64,000 bases of DNA, taken from contig JARWIR010000035.1 in NCBI GenBank assembly GCA_029959085.1, positions 3,826,501 to 3,890,500 of the forward strand, given 5' to 3'. How positions within the stretch are numbered: the first letter of the stretch is position 1; every line of letters starts with the position of its first letter. Shown piece by piece: positions 1 through 10,860 of the stretch. This DNA is from Nemophila menziesii. Its lineage: Eukaryota > Streptophyta > Magnoliopsida > Boraginales > Hydrophyllaceae. The notes below the pieces were generated by a model that was given only the letters and a program-made list of their open reading frames with translations, was not told where the DNA came from and did no database searches. Position numbers and translations under genes: made by a program.

Positions 1-875
1 CAATCTCTGCGTTCTTATGCGGGACTTTTGCGTCTAGACACAAAGTAGTGATGGTACAAGGGAACTTGAGATTTTTTTGCGAAGTCGGAATTCTTGCAAA
101 TGAAATGGGTCCATACCTTAGCACATGGTAATAAATTACTGCTATACATCTGTCTAGGATATCTCTCTTTCGGGAATTGGGAGAGCCCCATTAATAAGTA
201 CTTTCCCCCAAAGGGATTCATAATCAAAAGAAGGATCATTAAGGGATTCTTGGAAAGAGAATAGTCCAGTAAAGTTGGGTAATTTCAATGATTTTCAAAT
301 AATTTCAACGGAGAAAGGAACTACCTTTTTGCAAACTACAATTGCGTCTTTCGAAAAGGCTATGCCTTCATAATAATCTCGCACCAAGGTAGGAATATAC
401 TCAGGCTTCCTTTCTCTCAATTCTTTCCAACCCAACTTGTCACAAGTAATACCATCATCTTTAAAAGCACTAGTCATAATACCCTTAGGAAGATTCATCT
501 CCTCACCAAACTTCAAGAAATTAATTCTTTCACAAACCTGATCATCCCAAGGAACGAAAACTCTCTTTGGCTTTTGAGCCCATACCTTTCTACGCGGAGG
601 TCTCTGTTGTTGTACGGGTTCTTTGGGAACTTCTTGTTCTGTTTTTCCTCAATCTCTTCTTCACTTTCTTCCTCACTTACATCAATTAATCTACTCTTTT
701 TCGGGTAAGCCTTGCATGGATTTTCCTTCCTTTTCGGAGCAATTGGGATTTGTTCAGACTTTTTGGAACGCGAATCATTAATCTTAATTGCTTGTTCTAG
801 GCTAGCTCCAACATTGTTCCTGTTTCTTGGTAAGTTTCTTCGATAGTTGCAAATGGAATCGGTTCTGTTAGTCAT
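1..875 (-). pseudogene. Third ORF (env position) of copy 1, frameshifted
   Basis: The ATG is at 875. The N-terminal 120 residues are basic and acidic low complexity (a SEEESEEE stretch). Reading then moves to another frame for the segment at 295-516, containing KFGEEMNLPKG and LVRDYYEGIAF...VVPFSVEII, and shifts again near 240 into a third frame. The LVR-(F/Y)Y...V.FS pattern resembles the 'putative plant transposon protein' domain (PF20167 type) found in the extra ORFs of Athila-like elements; this assignment is from memory of the family. The same apparent frame breaks occur in copy 2 at 53461-54547, so they predate the split of the two copies. Function is unknown; the position is that of env-like ORFs, but I see no signal peptide or membrane segment. 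Confidence 0.7.
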
Positions 876-1253
876 CTCTATTCACCCCAGACTCAAAACT
901 TCCAATAGTGATAAAGCTAGAGAAAAGCTTAGAACTTTGATGTTTTGAGGCTTTAAACTTGAAAAATAAGGTGGAATATGAGATGGGTAGAGGTTAATTG
1001 AGAAGAATTATGGAAGAATTGGGTTTAATTTGAAGGTTAGGAAGAAGAAATTTTTGGAGAAAAGTTGAAATTTGATGATGTATTGGAGAGGATATGAGTT
1101 GATTTTGTGTTTTTTTGATGAAAGAGGGCTTGGTTTGATGATTTTATAGATGTTAAGTGATGATTTTCAGAGTAGGTGGAGGCTAGGAATCGGAATAAGA
1201 GGCTAGCAAAGAAGGTAAAAAAATTAGGTTTAATAAGGTAAAAACCGCCTCTC

Positions 1254-1546
1254 GCATAAGCGGACCGGTATGCCGGTCGCGATGGCGGCTAAAATAATAA
1301 TTACTGAATTCGATTTTTTTTTACCTCAGACGCAAGCCACCTTGCGTCAATGCTGACGCAATGGTCAGAGAGTCTCTCGTCATTGGCCGGCTAGCCGGTC
1401 AGTTGGCCGGCATGCTGGCGGCGTGTCGCTGGGGCAATGTGAGACGCAATCATGCTGTGTCAAAGCTGACTTAGTGGTCAGAGAGTTGGGGTCTTCATCT
1501 CGTTTGGCCGGTATGCCGGCCAGCTCGCCGGCTAGCCGGTCAGACT
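1254..1546. repeat. GC-rich palindrome cluster between pol and third ORF
   Basis: An island of CpG-dense short palindromes in otherwise AT-rich DNA: ACCGGTATGCCGGT near 1263, GGCCGGCTAGCCGG and GGCCGGCATGC near 1386-1415, and GGCCGGTATGCCGGCC plus GCCGGCTAGCCGG near 1505-1540. The copies in copy 2 (54939-54985, 62469-62510, 62588-62630) show small rearrangements between motifs. No protein is supported here; the plus-strand reading frame at 1423-1707 is a by-product of the GC-rich sequence. The rest of 876-1743 resembles a C/T-rich leader upstream of the third ORF when read on the minus strand. Confidence 0.75.
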
Positions 1547-1743
1547 TGCTGTTGACTCCATATTTTTTTTCGTTTTCTCGTCGTTATGACCCCAAACTCA
1601 TGACCTTTTTACCACTGAAATCATCAAAAACAACTACCCTTCCTCATTTCATAATATTAAACACTAAATTTAACGAAAATCAAACTAATTTACACTACAA
1701 AAATTGAAATACTTAAACTAATATACAAGAAATTGGCTTTTGT

Positions 1744-1771
1744 TTAACGTCGTTAAGCTCGACGGGTTACC
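1744..1771 (-). other. Conserved post-integrase motif
   Basis: On the minus strand, just after the integrase stop, the sequence reads GGTAACCCGTCGAGCTTAAC followed by GACGTTAAA. A clearly related block (GGTAACCCGTCAAACTTTAA, then GACGTTAAA) follows the integrase-type tail of the nested element at 58173, and a decayed one lies at 43481. Role unknown; it may be an RNA signal or a splice/translation signal for the downstream ORF. Confidence 0.7.
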
Positions 1772-1779
1772 TCACGCTT

Positions 1780-2900
1780 CTAAGGAGCTTCGAGGAGATA
1801 CATGACCTCTCCGGGATATGGATCATCTGAGCGATTGGTGTCTTCACCTCCATGGTATATCTTTAATCGATGACCGTTCACCATGAATGTACGGTTCTCG
1901 CGTGGATGTTCTATCTCTATCGCCCCATGAGGTGTAACTTTGGTCACAATATAAGGTTCTGACCACTTTGATCTTAATTTACCCGGATAATTGCTGAACT
2001 TTGAGTTATACTTCAATACTTTCTGTCCCACCACAAAGTTCTTCTCATGAATCTGATTATCATGCCATCGCTTAGTTTTTTCTTTGTAAAGTTTAGCATT
2101 TTCATAAGCATGTAATCGGAATTCATCAAGCTCATTAAGTTTCATCATTCGATTCTGGCTAGCTAAATTAGGATCTAAGTTTAACTGTGCAATAGCCCAA
2201 TATGCACCCATTTCAAGCTCAAGAGGTAAGTGACAAGCCTTACTATAAACCATTCGATACGGGGATGCACCAAATGGGGTTTTGAACGCAGTACGATAAG
2301 CCCACAATGCATCGTCTAACTTCATTGACCAATCTTTTCTCGTAGGACCGACAGTCTTCTCAAAAATAGATTTAACCTCACGATTTGAGACTTCAGCTTG
2401 ACCATTGGCTTATGGATGATAAGCGGTAGATATACGATGTCTTACCCCATACTTCTCTAGAACTGTCTTCAAATACTTATTCACGAAATGAGAACCTCCA
2501 TCGCTAATAATTACTCTCGGTGTACCATGTCTAGTGAAGGTGTGTGACTTCAAAAACTTAATTACTACTCGCGAATCATTGGTTGGTAGAGCAACAGCCT
2601 CTACACACTTGGACACATAATTAACAGCTAATAAGATGTAAAGGTTACCGTTAGAAGGAACTAACGGACCCATAAAATCTATACCCCAAACATCAAATAT
2701 CTCTACTTCAAGAACATTATTACGTGACATTTCATCCCTTTTGGACATATTTCGCGTAAATTGACATCTTTCACATCTCTAAACATATTCATGACAATCT
2801 TTCATAATAGAAGGCTAGTAAAAACCTGATTGTAATACCTTAGCAGCAGTTCGATCTCCTTTAAAATGTCCACCATAAGGGGAATCATGACACCCAGCTA
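1780..2900 (-). pseudogene. Integrase region of copy 1 pol
   Basis: Integrase inserts the retrotransposon cDNA into host DNA. Visible on the minus strand are an HHCC zinc-binding start (CHDSPYGGH then C-E-R-C, about 2740-2900), the core with the first Asp in WGIDFMGP and the second in ISDGGSHF, the region of the catalytic Glu just after HRISTAYHP, and a C-terminal tail (KLRSKWSEPYIVTKV...FMVNGHRLKIY) ending at 1780. Three stops interrupt it: TAG at 2815-2817 (in a GFY-PS context where Trp is usual), TAG at 2779-2781 and TAA at 2410-2412 (both at usual Gln positions). The last two are shared with copy 2; the first is private to copy 1. Confidence 0.9.
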
Positions 2901-4430
2901 CAATTGCTTCAGTTTCTTCCTTTGGTATACATCTTCTCACCATCTGATCAACACATACTTTGTAGAGGAAAGGTTCTGCCCAAAAGAATTGTCTAGCACG
3001 GTGAGCTAAACTTTTTCTTTCTTGATAAGTAGAACCTTCAGGGAAAGAACCACTTACAATTAAATTCGCAATATCGGCATACAAAGGAGTATTCTCTAGG
3101 TGAATCGCGAATAAGCTCTCATCAGGAAATTCTTCTCTAACTACTTTAGGTCCACCATTTGAATCTGACCCTTCAAGACGAGAGAGATGATCTGCAACCT
3201 GATTTTCACAACCCTTTCTATCTTCAATCTCTAAATCGAATTCTTGAAGCAATAAAACCAATCTTATCAACCGTGGTTTAGCATCTTTCTTTTCCATAAG
3301 ATATCGAATAGCCGAATGATCTGTATAAACAACAACTTTTGCTACAAGGAGATAGGAACGAAACTTATCGAATGAATAAACAACAACAAGCAATTCTTTC
3401 TCTGTAACGTTATAATTAATTTGAGAACCATTGAAAGATTTTCTTGCATAGTATATCGAATGAACTATCTTATCTTTTCTTGGGCCTAAAATAGCACCCA
3501 TCGCTAAATCACTAGCATCACACATAACTTCAAATGGTAAATTCCAATCCGGTGGTAAAACAATATGAGCAGTAATGAGTTTTTCCTTGATTACTTTGAA
3601 GGCCACCATGCAATCTTCATTGAAAAGGAATTTGGTGTCCTTCTCAAGTAAGTTACATAGCGGTTTAGCAATCTTAGAAAAGTCCTTGATGAACCTCCTA
3701 TAAAAGCCAGCATGGCCCAGAAAACTTCTCACCCCTTTAACAGAAACAGGGGGTGGAAGATTTTTAATTACCTATATCTTCGCGCGATCAACCTCTAAAC
3801 CAACACACGAAACCTTGTGACCCAGTACGATACCTTCTCAAACCATAAAATGACACTTCTCCCAATTTAAAACCAAATCACTTTCCTTGCATCTAATCAA
3901 CACTTTCTCCAAATTCTCTAAACACTTATCAAAATCATCACTGAATACAAAGAAAGATTGCCATCATACATCTTTGAAACGTAGCAGGTGCGTTACACAA
4001 CCCAAATGGCATTCTGCGGTATGGAAAAGTACCAAAGGGGCATGTAAAGGTTGTTTTGTGTTGATCTTCAGGTGCCACGTAGATTTGATTATATCCGGAA
4101 TATCCATCTAAAAAGCAATAATACTCTCTACCAGCTAATTTGTCTAACATTTGATCAATGAAGGGAAGCAGAAAATGATGTATTCTGGTGGCCTTGTTCA
4201 TTTTATGATAATCCATACAAACTCTCCAACCAACCACCATTCTTGAATGAATAGTTTCATTTTGATCATTAAGAATTGTTGTGATTCCTCCTTTCTTCGG
4301 TACACACTGAACTGGACTCACCCATTCACTACTCGAAATGGGATAGATAATCCCTGCGTCCAACAACTTAATTACCTCTTTCTTTAAACTTCCTTCATGG
4401 CTGGCATTAATCTCCTTTGACCTTCAACTG
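2815..4430 (-). pseudogene. Reverse transcriptase and RNase H region of copy 1 pol
   Basis: This part copies the RNA genome into DNA and removes the RNA strand. RT lies at about 3938-4430: WVSPVQCVPKKGG, WRVCMDYHKMNKAT, FLDGYSGYNQI and the FGTFPYRRMPFGLCNAP block. The catalytic YxDD box that should follow TFQRCMMAIF is missing: at about 3935-3945 the reading jumps out of frame directly to FSDDFDKCLENLEKV, so roughly 15-17 codons are lost. RNase H lies at 2815-3732: [50 protein letters not shown] and [10 protein letters not shown]. The protein cannot be active in cis. Confidence 0.92.
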
Positions 4431-4908
4431 AGCGTGCGTTGTCATCTTCAAGAATGATTTTGTGTTTGACAATAGGAGGGGCTAATGCCTTTGATGTCGG
4501 CAATAGTCCACCCTATCGCTTCTTTGTTAGCTCTTAACACACGCAACACTTTATCTTCTTGAGGACCTGTTAAATTTGCTGAAACAATAACAGGTAGAGT
4601 TCCAATAGTACCTAAATACGCTTACCTCAAGTGTGATGGCAAAGGATTCTATTCCAATTGCGGAGGAGATTCGATTGAAGGTTTCTTTTTAGGTACAATC
4701 TCCCCCGGTTCTCTCATAGGTTCATAGGCTAGACGCCTAAACTTTGGATTCTCAGAGTTAAGAGCTGCCACTGTTTCGGCAAGCTCTTCCATCAATTCAG
4801 GTTGATCTAATGTCAAGGCTGCCTGCAAAACATCATCATAAGTAAATTCATTATATACCTCTTGCGTGGCATGCTCAATTACATCCATTCGGAAACAATC
4901 CTCTTGAA
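4431..4908 (-). pseudogene. Pre-RT linker of copy 1 pol, truncated
   Basis: The minus-strand frame from 4888 to 4649 encodes an acidic linker ending KKKPSIESPPQLE, the kind of sequence that sits just before RT in Athila/Tat elements. Protease and gag should lie further upstream but are replaced near 4908 by unit A of the tandem array. The junction is in TCTATTATCT-like sequence also present at the start of units B-D, so repeat unit and retroelement meet exactly there. Confidence 0.7.
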
Positions 4909-4961
4909 AATCTATTATCTATTTTTTTTATGTTTGGTGTAGAAAACAATTATCACTAACC

Positions 4962-5047
4962 AGTTGAGATTAGCTCATTGGAAAGGGTAGGTTCAAACCA
5001 AGTCAATGACTGCGAGTCCAAAGTGACTCTCATATGTAACAAAAAAA
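4962..5047 (+). mobile_element. tRNA-derived SINE, unit A copy, internally deleted
   Basis: The A-box-like TTAGCTCATTGG (4970-4981) and B-box-like GGTTCAAACC (about 4990) of an RNA polymerase III promoter are present, ending in an A tract. About 23 bp between the boxes are missing compared with unit B. It is flanked by AATTATCACTAA and AATTATCATTAA, a probable target-site duplication. Confidence 0.6.
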
Positions 5048-6090
5048 TTATCATTAAGTTGGTTTTATAATTTTTAGTTGAAGAAAAATTTAACCAAACA
5101 AATGATTGTAATTATAAAATTATTTATAGCTTACTTACTTTATGCAAATGACATTACACCATGTAAGTTACATTGCTAAAAATCAAAAAATAGTTTAAAT
5201 TATTATAGAGGTAGAAAAACGGGTAGAGATGAAAGAAAAAACTTAAAATTTCTATTTCACCACTTAATTAACACTTATACTGTATTTTGTAGACATTAAG
5301 GAAAAAGATAAGTTATAAATAGGATATTTTTCCTCGTATTCCTCGTCAAATTACTTATTTTATGATTAAGTTAGAAATGTTTTAATCACAAGAATTTTAA
5401 TAACCAATAAACTTTCATTCATAATTGTAACTGAATATTGAGCAATGTAGCAAACTTACAACTAAAGTGTCTTCTCTTTTTTTATCTTACAAATGAGATA
5501 ATGTAACAATATTAAAACTAATCAATCTATACTAGTAATTTCATGATTTCTCAAAATACACAAACTAGTTTCTTTGTCAGATAAACCCTTTTTTTAATTA
5601 GTTAAACCAATTCGGGTTGAATCATGGTTTATCTTAAATTTATAGCTAAACGGAGGTTTCCATTTATTATACATGTTATGGATAATTGTATTAGAGAAAT
5701 CTGCATTAGAAGTTAAAAGAGGTGCCTTCTGTTCCAAATCATATTCATTTGACACAATAACTTGTTGGGCTACAATATTTTACAAATTACTATCCCTAAC
5801 TTTCTTTTCATTTGCATGACAATAATTCTCGTAAGCTTGAATTAAATAATCTTATAGTTCTCAATGGATCCGCTACTCACTTCTTTTAAATAGAAAATAT
5901 TTCCCCCTTCTATACGTTCCAAGAAACAATAGAAGCTAAATCAACCACCATTCATTCTTTGGTTCTCACAGATTTCACGTATGTCATCAAAATTTTGAAA
6001 CTGGCTACCACCTCTTTTAGTGGCGCTATTTTAAGCCAACATGTTGAGATTTAAATCTAGCCATATTTACCTACTCCCATTGGAAACAAT

Positions 6091-6256
6091 GAGTAATGCT
6101 ATATATCATCCCTTCACTCTTATGTGTTAACTTATGTGGCATTAAATAAAAGTGAGAGAAAAAAGTTATCTACGAAAGAGAAACATTATGATTTGTTTTT
6201 AAACCCTCCACATAGGTGACACATAAAGGGTGAAGGGGTGATAAATAGTATTACTC
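6091..6256. mobile_element. MITE with 30-bp terminal inverted repeats, unit A copy
   Basis: The left end GAGTAATGCTATATATCATC and the right end GATAAATAGTATTACTC are inverted copies of each other over about 30 bp (continuing into CCTTCACTCTT / AAGGGTGAAGG). The body is 166 bp and non-coding. The unit B copy has a clearer 9-bp target duplication. Size, ends and duplication length suggest a Mutator- or hAT-derived non-autonomous element; absent from units C and D because the whole surrounding segment is gone. Confidence 0.8.
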
Positions 6257-6491
6257 AAAAATAAAAGAATATATGGTCAATATTATCAACAACATTTCCA
6301 CAAATGCTACATATGGTAAACTTTGTACTTTTCTCCAATATGCTGAGAATTCTATCTATCCATAATGCCATGCCCCAATGTAAATAAAAGATTATATGGT
6401 AAATATTCTCAAAACCATTACCACGAATACTGCATCTGGAATATTTAGCATTTTTTTTTCTAAAATTTGTATTTATTAATTGAAATACCAT
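6257..6491 (-). pseudogene. LINE zinc-finger (zf-RVT) debris, duplicated, unit A
   Basis: Minus-strand translation gives two tandem related segments: CSIRGNGFENIYHIIFYL and, after WIDRILSILEKS, CSICGNVVDNIDHIFFYF. The C-x2-C...H-(I/L)-F-F pattern after a tryptophan/leucine-rich segment resembles the zf-RVT domain at the end of plant LINE reverse transcriptases (known family; assignment tentative). Only about 78 codons remain and nothing else of a LINE was recognised nearby. The repeat of the motif suggests a small internal duplication. Confidence 0.4.
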
Positions 6492-8144
6492 TCTTACAAG
6501 CTTTCCATAAAAAATTCACACTATTGGAGCTACTTTATGTTTCTAGTTAAATTTCCATACATCTTTATAAATTTATTCAAAAATAAAACAACTATAATAT
6601 TAAATATTTTTTCCATCCAACTCCCATTAAGCCTTCCTTACAACACTATAACGCTCCTTCACACTCACTTCCCCTATAATGGATTTTTTTTTATATAGGA
6701 GACTCAACACATAACAAAAGTAATATTCCTTTATCTTACGGTTGCTGCGATTAAGGCTTTAAAAATATTTTAAGCTAATCAAAATTTCAATATTTACTCT
6801 CTATATTGAACAACTCAGATCACATGGTTTGAACAATGAAAACTGGTATAGTGACATTAAGAACTCCAAGAATCAATTCATTTTCATGTTTTTAGATCTT
6901 TACCATTACCTAAGCACATCATTAAGAAATTAGTCTTTTCCACTAATTAAAATTTTCCAACACCATCTACAGTTGTACAACCACTAGTTTCAAGAAAAAT
7001 ATAGCTAAGGAAATTAATTTATTTGCAAAACGCATGATTATTTAGATAAACTTCAAATTTTATTTTAAAACTTTTGAAAACCCTAACTGTTTGTACCCGA
7101 GTTGATTCTTGATAGGATTTGTTGAATTATGAGACATTTTTCTCTTCACAATGAGTAAAGCATTAACAATTTCTGAAGATAGGTATGGTTTTGCTTTCAA
7201 GAATGAATTTGATTTTATAAATGTTAAAAATATATATTATTTTTTAAATTACGAATTTAACAAATAAAAACCTAAAAACCCGTTTGCAGAAGATATATAA
7301 TACGCATCCAAATTAAAATATAAAAACCAATAGTAGAAAATCTCCAATAACATCTTAATTCTTGTGAAAAAATATTGACCTGAAATTTGTTGTGAAGACT
7401 ATAACAAATAAACGTGAAAAGGAAGAAGTTTTTACCACAATTAAAAGAGAGATTATAATAGAAAAATATTTGGAATAGTAACTAATAATGCACAAATATT
7501 TATATTTATAAATGGTTATTTAGATGGCTTAGATTTTAAATAAGAATTAAGTTTTAATTCTAATAACTTATTTTTGGATGATCATTTTTCTATATTTGTA
7601 GTGTTACTATTAGGACAAGTTGTATCATTGAAGGTTGTTGTGTGAGCTGTGGAGAAGTCGTGACAATACAATCTTAAGAAAAATAATTTAATTCGTATAA
7701 ATATATATATTACATATGATCAGTTACGTACTTTTCCTATTTTCTCTCACCCCCGTTTAACTCAAAAATCCCCCATTTAAATTCATTCTCAAGTAAACAT
7801 AAAACATAAAACTCATCTCTTCACCCTCGTCAATCATTGGATTAAAACCATAAAAGAAATCTCTTCACACATTTACCTTTGAACCAAGCCACTCCTACAC
7901 AAGAAAATCGATGCCACTAGGGGATAATCTCCACCGCTCTAGGACCATTCTCCACCATCATCTTCCGGACTTTATCATAATTAAGTATAATTACAGTTAT
8001 TTTGTTTATTATATCTTTACAAATTCTACAATTGTCATTTTATGTCCTTTGGAAGCCTTTTACCGTGTGATGTGCTGAGAATAGAGATTTGTGGAGAGAG
8101 CAATTTGATATCTTCACACTCACCTTCCACCTTTTGTCATAACC

Positions 8145-8310
8145 ACAACTGCCTCATGCATCCACCACCACACCACAACAACCACCACCACCAAAACCTC
8201 ATGCATCTACGATCACCATAACCACATGAATCCACCACCACCATTACTACTACAACCTCATGCATATAACCCCACCACCACAACCTTATGCATCCACCAC
8301 CACCACAACC
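8145..8310 (+). repeat. CCACCA/ATGCAT-rich minisatellite-like tract, unit A
   Basis: Imperfect iterations of CCTCATGCATCCACCACCAC and CACCACAACC blocks. Several frames read as His/Pro/Asn-rich peptides, but copies in units A and B carry different stops, so no gene is supported. The unit B counterpart is at 19570-19750. Confidence 0.65.
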
Positions 8311-10039
8311 AAAATTTAAATCTTGAGGAGTGGTCAGCCCAGATCAACCGTGGTTCTAAAAGTTTCTTTTTTCAACTCCATGGTCTTGCTGATGAAAATG
8401 ATATTGGTTAAAACTGAGTTCAAATTTATGATTGTTATCAAATGTGAAAATTCTTTAGTTCTTCATTATTGCTCAACGAATTTAAATAAGGATTTTTTTA
8501 TTTATTGTAATTTGTCTCTCACACGTTTTAATTTTTTATTGTTTTTTTACAAAAATAGTATCTTAATTAGTGTAATTTTCCTTAAAATTATGTTTTTTAA
8601 TTTTTTTAATTTTGAATAAATAAATAATCAGTGAAAATATACGCGAAGTGACTTTTTAACACCCTCAACTTTTTCTTAGTATACTCAAAGATATTTAGAG
8701 AATAATCAGAGATTTTAGAGTGCTTAGATTTTTTTAGTACTGACTCAAGAGACTTTTACCTTACTCATAAACTTGTTGATTTGACTAAGATATTTGTAGA
8801 GTCAACTCAAAGACTTGTTAAAGCCTGACTCAGGTACTTGCTGGAGTCAAGTTTTTTATTTTATTTTAGGATATTTTGGTATATTAACACATGTAAGTTT
8901 GTTTGAGGCATCTTGCAGAAACAAAATTTCCAATCCCACCTTATAGGTCAAACAACTCTCGGGGACCTCTTGGATCAAAAATCCCTATTTATTATCAACA
9001 ATTCAATTTTTTTGGGCTATAAAAACATAATCAATTATCTACCCAAATATTCGAACGATCAACACAAAATTGCACATCGACAATAAAAAATGCATTCACT
9101 ATAATTATTCACCTAAAATTATTAATGATATATAATAAAAAAAATGTCATCAATTAATAGATTAGGATAAATAATCAATTTTTTTTGAAATATATAGTCA
9201 AAAGATACAATTTTTAACATAACTTTGTTATCAATAAAGAAAATAATACAGTAAACTTCTTAATTTTAAAAAAATAAATTACATTATACTTCATAAACTG
9301 TCATTGACTTAAATTCTAACCAATCACAAGATTCAACGCTTCTAATTATTTTAATATGTCTATATTCTTCACACATGGTTTTACTAGATGGAATGTATGT
9401 TTTATATTGTTCACTACCAATAATTCAAATAACGTATGTATATATATATTATTAAAAATATAATTGTTATCATATATGGTATTTAGAATATGATTTTAAT
9501 TGATATGGATTTACCATATACTCAATTTTTTGTTGTAATAGTCCCAAATAGTTTTCTAACAAATTGGAAGAAGTATGTGCTCCAATCTATAACCATAAAA
9601 TGGAATAACTAAATTGCCTTAGTGAAATTGTAAGAACTATTTAGTTCAAGTAGTAAAATTTGTGTTCCTCTACAAATAAAAAAGTTTAGTAAACTATTAA
9701 CATAATAAATAGTCGATTATTAGTCTAATCAAATGAAGATTCAGATTACTTTATTGAAAATTAATATTATTGGTACTTTGTTAATGTCATAAACCACACG
9801 TGGTATAAAAATTATAAACAAAATTACATTTGGTTGATGTTCATGTTGATATATGACACCATGTAGTTATCCTTTTAGTTGTCCTTTTGTCATCTTATGT
9901 TTCACATTCACTTGGGTGTCAAATTTCTTTATTGGAGAAACATTTAGACAAGACCCTTATCATTCTTGGGAGTTTACTCCTAGTCCTTTTTTTACGACCA
10001 TCATTTGGGCCATCCCCACTTATGGTTCACCACTTTTGA

Positions 10040-10123
10040 CACGGGTATGAGTGCTTCACATTCTCAGTTGGCCTTCAGTTTTCATGCTCTTCAACTATTT
10101 ACCAAACAAATCTGAATGATTTG
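10040..10123 (-). pseudogene. H15 (linker-histone fold) relic, C-terminal half, unit A
   Basis: Minus-strand reading gives TNHSDLFGK-stop-LKSMKTEGQLRM then a 1-bp frameshift before KHS-like sequence. It is the end of the same linker-histone-like exon that is better preserved in units B, C and D. The first half, including the KRKGSS motif, was removed by the unit A deletion at about 10130. Part of the relic is copied again in the adjacent 182-bp tandem duplication (about 10258-10305). Confidence 0.6.
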
Positions 10124-10427
10124 TTGGTAACATGAAAAAGTTGGTAACATGAAAAATGTGATGATTTAAGAATCATTGGTAACATGAAAAAGTTGCTAAT
10201 ACGCTACTTTTGAAATTTTGTTAATGTTAAGTAGTAAATATTATTTACCAAACAAATCAGTTTTCATGCTCTTCAACTATTTACCAAACAAATCTGAATG
10301 ATTTGTTGGTAACATGAAAAAGTTGGTAACATGAAAAATGTGATGATTTAAGAATCATTGGTAACATGAAAAAGTTGCTAATACGCTACTTTTGAAATTT
10401 TGTTAATGTTAAGTAGTAAATATTATT
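10076..10427. repeat. 182-bp tandem duplication
   Basis: The sequence starting CAGTTTTCATGCTCTTCAAC at 10076 is repeated almost perfectly from 10258. The two copies are far more alike than units A-D are to one another, so the duplication is recent. It lies exactly at the point where unit A lacks the 950 bp present in unit B. Within each copy GTAACATGAAAAAGTTG is itself repeated. Confidence 0.9.
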
Positions 10428-10803
10428 GAGAATTAAAATATTTTTACTAATATAGGTACCTTATTAATTGAGTTACATTACTGAGTATGGGTATCTTAAC
10501 TAGGTTACTTATTGTTTTGAATTATATGTATCAAATAGAAAAATTATTTTGACAAAATATTTACTTATGCGTGCAATAGATATTGATATATAAAAAAGAG
10601 TAGAGATTTTTCGCTTAATAAAATCTTTACATAAAATTGGCTAACAATTAACAATCACAGAAAAGAAAAAAAATAAGGTTTTTTTTTTAATTTCACTTGT
10701 TTGAAGTAAAATATTCACAATTAAACACATATGCTGCACGAGGGAGTCTAACATAGATAATCTCTTTATAAGATATAATGTTCTAAAATACTGATTTATT
10801 AAA

Positions 10804-10860
10804 GAGTGAAGCCCCCGTACTTAAAGGGTGAAGCCCCCGTACTTAAAGGGTGAAGCCCCG
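10804..10860 (+). repeat. Triplicated 22-bp motif at MULE edge
   Basis: GGTGAAGCCCCCGTACTTAAA occurs three times in succession (the last shortened) immediately outside the left terminal inverted repeat. Unit D has a single copy at the same place (34440-34456). No counterpart is seen at the right end of the element. Confidence 0.85.

Larger units (their letters stand above)
1..4908 (-). mobile_element. Truncated Ty3/gypsy (Athila/Tat-like) retrotransposon, copy 1
   Basis: Read on the minus strand (right to left) this holds a pre-RT linker, reverse transcriptase, RNase H, integrase, a GC-rich spacer and a third ORF. A long third ORF between pol and the 3' LTR is the Athila-type layout. The 3' LTR lies outside the window. 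The 5' side stops abruptly near 4908, where the large tandem repeat array begins, so gag, protease and 5' LTR are absent. Positions 1-1340 match 53679-55040 and 1340-2930 match 62426-64000 almost base for base, so this is the same family as copy 2, without the nested insertion. Several stops and a deletion show that it is dead. Confidence 0.93.

Noticed and set aside
1423..1707. Plus-strand 94-codon frame
   Set aside because: It lies over the GC palindromes on the strand opposite to the retroelement and is shortened in copy 2 (62508-62711).
3887..4111. Plus-strand frame over RT
   Set aside because: Shadow of the minus-strand reverse transcriptase.
4962..5010. Possible tRNA gene (A and B boxes)
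   Set aside because: No acceptor stem pairing, A-tailed, flanked by direct repeats and present in decayed form in every unit; a SINE explains it better.
8226..8619. Two overlapping short frames with His/Pro-rich start
   Set aside because: They come from the CCACCA repeat and the frames are not kept in unit B.
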